Translations under genes and position numbers: made by a program
Source of the DNA: a candidate division CSSED10-310 bacterium
GTDB lineage: Bacteria; CSSED10-310; JAFGJC01
NCBI GenBank assembly: GCA_016927905.1
Contig: JAFGLW010000031.1
Span: 62,001 to 126,000, forward strand
DNA: 64,000 bases
Direction: 5' to 3'
The notes under the pieces: model-generated
What the model saw: the letters and a program-made list of their open reading frames with translations, nothing else
Told to the model about the DNA's origin: nothing
Databases searched by the model: none
Part shown: one piece after another, positions 62,301-64,000 of the stretch
Layout of the letters: each line of letters begins with the position of its first letter
Numbering within the stretch: the stretch's first letter is position 1

Positions 62301-62999
62301 ATACTGTTCCGCCCTGCGGGCCTGTCGGGCCAGGACGATCCGGCGGGATTTAACTTCGGCAATGACATCCCTGACCCGTTCCAGGTTCCGTTCGGTGGAT
62401 GCCAGTTTCGACAGGGCTTCTTTTTTCCTCGATTTGTATTTCAGTATTCCGGCCGCCTGTTCGAGCAAACCGCGCCGCTCCTCGGGTCTGGCCATCAGCA
62501 GCGCATCCACCCTGCCCTGTTCGATCAGGGAATATGCGCCTTTCCCGATTTTCATGTCCAAAAACAAGTCAACGATATCCTTCAGGCGGCACTGGCTTTT
62601 ATTGATCAGGTATTCACTTTCCCCGCTCCGGTACAAACGCCGGGCGATTTCGATTTCATCGAATTGATATGGCAGCTCGACCCCGGCACACTGAATGGTC
62701 AGACAGACTTCCGCCATTCCCAGTGGTTTGCGTTGCGCACTGCCGTTGAAAATCACATCGGACATGCTTTGGGCACGAAGCTGGGAAGGACCCTGTTCGC
62801 CCATCACCCAGCGCAGGGCATCCAGAACATTCGATTTGCCGCATCCGTTCGGACCCACGATGGCACAAATGGGGTGCCCGAATTCGAATACCGTTCGATC
62901 CGGGAATGATTTAAATCCATGAAGCACCAACCGCTGAAACTGGATGGCAGCTGGTTTGGATGGATTTTCCGGTTGCTGTGCAGCCGATTCCTCTAACAT
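59400..62999 (-). CDS. smc: Chromosome-partition protein SMC
   Basis: 1199 residues, full length. Walker A GPNGCGKSN is at 49-57. Two long coiled coils (about 170-500 and 680-1020) flank a hinge (GEGVRAILNDYRNQSGVNGDIVGLLADLF). The ABC signature LLSGGEKALAALALLFAGF and Walker B IMFLDEVDASLDE lie near the C-terminus. SMC condenses and aligns sister chromosomes with ScpA and ScpB, which are not in this window. A sigma-70 promoter stands about 55-80 bases upstream. Confidence 0.95.
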   Translation of the reverse strand: MLEESAAQQPENPSKPAAIQFQRLVLHGFKSFPDRTVFEFGHPICAIVGPNGCGKSNVLDALRWVMGEQGPSQLRAQSMSDVIFNGSAQRKPLGMAEVCLTIQCAGVELPYQFDEIEIARRLYRSGESEYLINKSQCRLKDIVDLFLDMKIGKGAYSLIEQGRVDALLMARPEERRGLLEQAAGILKYKSRKKEALSKLASTERNLERVRDVIAEVKSRRIVLARQARRAEQYHRLKNELEDLQGLISTARFARLKKALAEENSRIDRLNSAIARSTARIGLRDASVQEAKSRVDTAAESLASARRDVEKSEYRIENLEEKLRENDGRMTELQAESRASAREIEALENRNRTIQNTRNEIMKSCEETGRSIDRDTRDHTQNEEKIRRMDEQISAIRQSVRELKETQLALIERASLERNRRAKTEEAARRVQSRFDGLNRESEDLAGEENGCRMDLNRAETRLNEVSCKLTEAVRELEDLQAEIVEKIRKSDEIQGGIREIESQYMETKSRLDSLEEVVRTGEGLGEGVRAILNDYRNQSGVNGDIVGLLADLFETEPRYEKAVVAALEMRIQDVVVTAHSGTPKAIRYLSTEQKGRCTFTPMKLKAINGHPSPTHLPDTARPLFDLIRTQDEMIPLFKQLLVNTYLVDDLGMALRTWSEEPIPVTLVTVEGEVVGPEGSVTGGSNLALDSGYRSRKREISRLRREVGRLSVRRTELNGIREELSGFLREKTERRTELEREKSVLEVELAEIRKDRDHFAERLRRVKLRKSAVETEGNLMLEELKELETELSVLAETDRKSGEEAGAADEIRNRETRMDTLTVELEEVRISAAEVRIRLERAKERLGADQRQIAALGDESERIDGMVRDLQTRIAQLNEQQQQLSARTAEIKRDLKELADQRPNQELRLRNMQSRLDREKTACGELEMELNQLRLELQSFEREINERKIEIARLETAMQSLENGSGIDLKARSKEIDPLPDEAEISDWCRQTEKLETDLNALGDVNLAAVAEHREIVERSRYLEEQMTDLEDSIRSLKTTITQINQVSKTRFLDAFREVNRYFSDTFRVLFDGGEAALRLQDPDNPLETGIDIVCRPPGKRARNIDLLSGGEKALAALALLFAGFIYQPAPIMFLDEVDASLDEANIARFTGFLKEISRTTQLVMISHNPRTMESADALYGITMPEPGISKLMTAKVSER

Positions 63000-63051
63000 T
63001 TCATGACCCGGGACATACGCCCTCTTTTACGGATTCACCGTTCTGCCTGAC

Positions 63052-63080
63052 AGCATAGCAATATTGACACTCCTTGACAA
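63052..63080 (-). promoter_or_regulatory. Sigma-70 promoter for smc
   Basis: Minus-strand TTGTCA (63080-63075), 17-base spacer, TATGCT (63057-63052). Lies in the 123-base gap between the TPR gene and smc. Confidence 0.6.
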
Positions 63081-63122
63081 CGAAATATGGGAATCAGTGG
63101 GGGATGGATGCCGGATTAACCA

Positions 63123-64000
63123 CTAAATGTTGGGTTTTCCGGGATTCAGGACTTTTTCCAGATATTGTCTTTCGGGAGATTGCAGATCGGGATTCAACCG
63201 GCTGAGTTTGCCAAGCAGGTTCCGGTGTACGACTTTGGCTTTCGAATGGCATTTCCGTGCAATATCCGGCTCCTGCATGACATGTGCCGCCGCCATGATG
63301 TCGAACAGATCCTCCAGTTTGAAGATCGAATCCGGCTCGGATGGCATCCGGCGCAGCAGGTTCAGACTCTCCATCAAAACCCACCCATCCTGGATTTTAC
63401 CGGATGCAAACAGATCCAGAGCCTGTTCCCGGGTGGCAATTTTAATCAAAGCATGATCCTGTATTTTCATATATTTGATCAATGCCTGTTCATGGTCCGC
63501 GAGTGCATCCTTCACCTTCCCGATCTTGCGATGGATCCGTCCCCGGATCAGGTAAAGATCCACCGGATCAATCTCCGACAGACGGGCGGCCTTGATGGCT
63601 TTGGCTATTTCCGATGCCGCGGCGGGCAGGTCCATTTGCCGGTAGTGGGCAATCGCCAGATTTTTATGAAACAATGTGATATCTTCGAACAATTCCATCC
63701 GGGTGAACAGGGCGATTGCCTGCCGCCAGTTTTTCTGGGCTTGCACCAGGTTGCCGGTCTCCGAATGAAACGTTCCGAGGTTGCCGTGAACCTGAGCCTC
63801 CAGATGAACGGCGCTTCGGGGCGGTAGAGACTCCAGTGATTTCTCTGCAAACGCAATAGCGCTGACGAGATCGCCCAGTTGATAGTGGAGACTTGCGAGA
63901 TTATTCAGGTCCCGGGCCATCGGCAGGGGATCCTGAAAACCGGTGGAAATTTCCAGCGCTTTCTCGAGATAAACCATACTCCCGTTCAGGTCGCCCCGGA
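63123..64000 (-). CDS. TPR-repeat protein, N-terminus cut by window end
   Basis: The frame runs off the window end: codons before the first ATG (63977) continue as RGDLNGSMVYLEKALEI, itself a TPR, so the start is outside. About five tetratricopeptide units are readable (LNNLASLHYQLGDLVSAIAF; GNLGTFHSETGNLVQAQKNW; HKNLAIAHYRQMDLPAAASEI; IRGRIHRKIGKVKDALADHE). An alpha-helical tail without clear repeats ends the protein. These domains hold protein partners, as in transcriptional or signalling proteins; the effector domain, if any, lies beyond the window. Confidence 0.8.
   Translation of the reverse strand, partial: RGDLNGSMVYLEKALEISTGFQDPLPMARDLNNLASLHYQLGDLVSAIAFAEKSLESLPPRSAVHLEAQVHGNLGTFHSETGNLVQAQKNWRQAIALFTRMELFEDITLFHKNLAIAHYRQMDLPAAASEIAKAIKAARLSEIDPVDLYLIRGRIHRKIGKVKDALADHEQALIKYMKIQDHALIKIATREQALDLFASGKIQDGWVLMESLNLLRRMPSEPDSIFKLEDLFDIMAAAHVMQEPDIARKCHSKAKVVHRNLLGKLSRLNPDLQSPERQYLEKVLNPGKPNI

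Overview
The window reads as chromosomal DNA of an uncultivated, diderm (Gram-negative type) bacterium of medium-high GC. An LptD outer-membrane protein and a DUF374 acyltransferase point to an LPS-type outer membrane. PpiC/SurA-like folding lipoproteins, CarD, AccA/AccD, DnaE, SMC and two sigma-54-type (-24/-12) promoters fit a deep-branching lineage. Several exported proteins carry long Thr/Pro (TPTP) linkers, a style seen in several candidate phyla, but I cannot assign a phylum from the sequence alone.

Layout. (1) 1-8.3 kb: end of an unknown gene, a 49-codon coupled ORF, accD-lptD-cupin, a divergent transketolase-like enzyme with a terminator, and a class II fumarase. (2) 8.3-14 kb: FAD oxidoreductase, ATP-grasp protein, a frameshifted DUF4282-like membrane protein, a DUF1704/MATCAP-like metallopeptidase, MgtC-like protein and a radical SAM/SPASM protein. 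(3) 14-30 kb: an envelope and secretion district with four exported proteins. Three share a previously unfamiliar C-terminal domain; the fourth is a 1.2-kresidue beta-propeller protein. Among them lie an SGNH hydrolase-like protein, a polytopic membrane protein, a sulfatase-superfamily lipoprotein candidate and a proline-iminopeptidase-like hydrolase. (4) 30-38 kb: a circularly permuted ATP-grasp-like enzyme, a ClC protein with CBS and TrkA-C domains, DUF1844, endonuclease III, an ECF sigma factor paired with an anti-sigma/TonB fusion, a DUF374 acyltransferase, a 401-bp element with perfect 29-bp inverted ends around a ubiE fragment, and rpsU with a non-AUG start. (5) 38-48.4 kb: a minus-strand cluster carD - ppiC - moxR - DUF58 - hypothetical - batA - batB/C fusion - batD - batE, most of it with overlapping stops and starts. 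(6) 48.4-64 kb: a sigma-54-type response regulator with an orphan histidine box plus a coupled lipoprotein, then a minus-strand housekeeping run smc, guaA, dnaE, accA, a penicillin-binding protein, a SEDS protein and a pentapeptide-repeat protein, and last a TPR protein cut by the window edge.

How the genes work together: accA and accD supply malonyl-CoA, LptD and the acyltransferase serve the outer membrane, and the SEDS/PBP pair builds peptidoglycan. The Bat cluster is a MoxR/VWA envelope-stress or chaperone-type system. The sigma/anti-sigma-TonB pair, the sigma-54-type regulator and the TPTP proteins form the accessory, signalling and surface layer. No CRISPR array, tRNA, rRNA or transposase gene was found.
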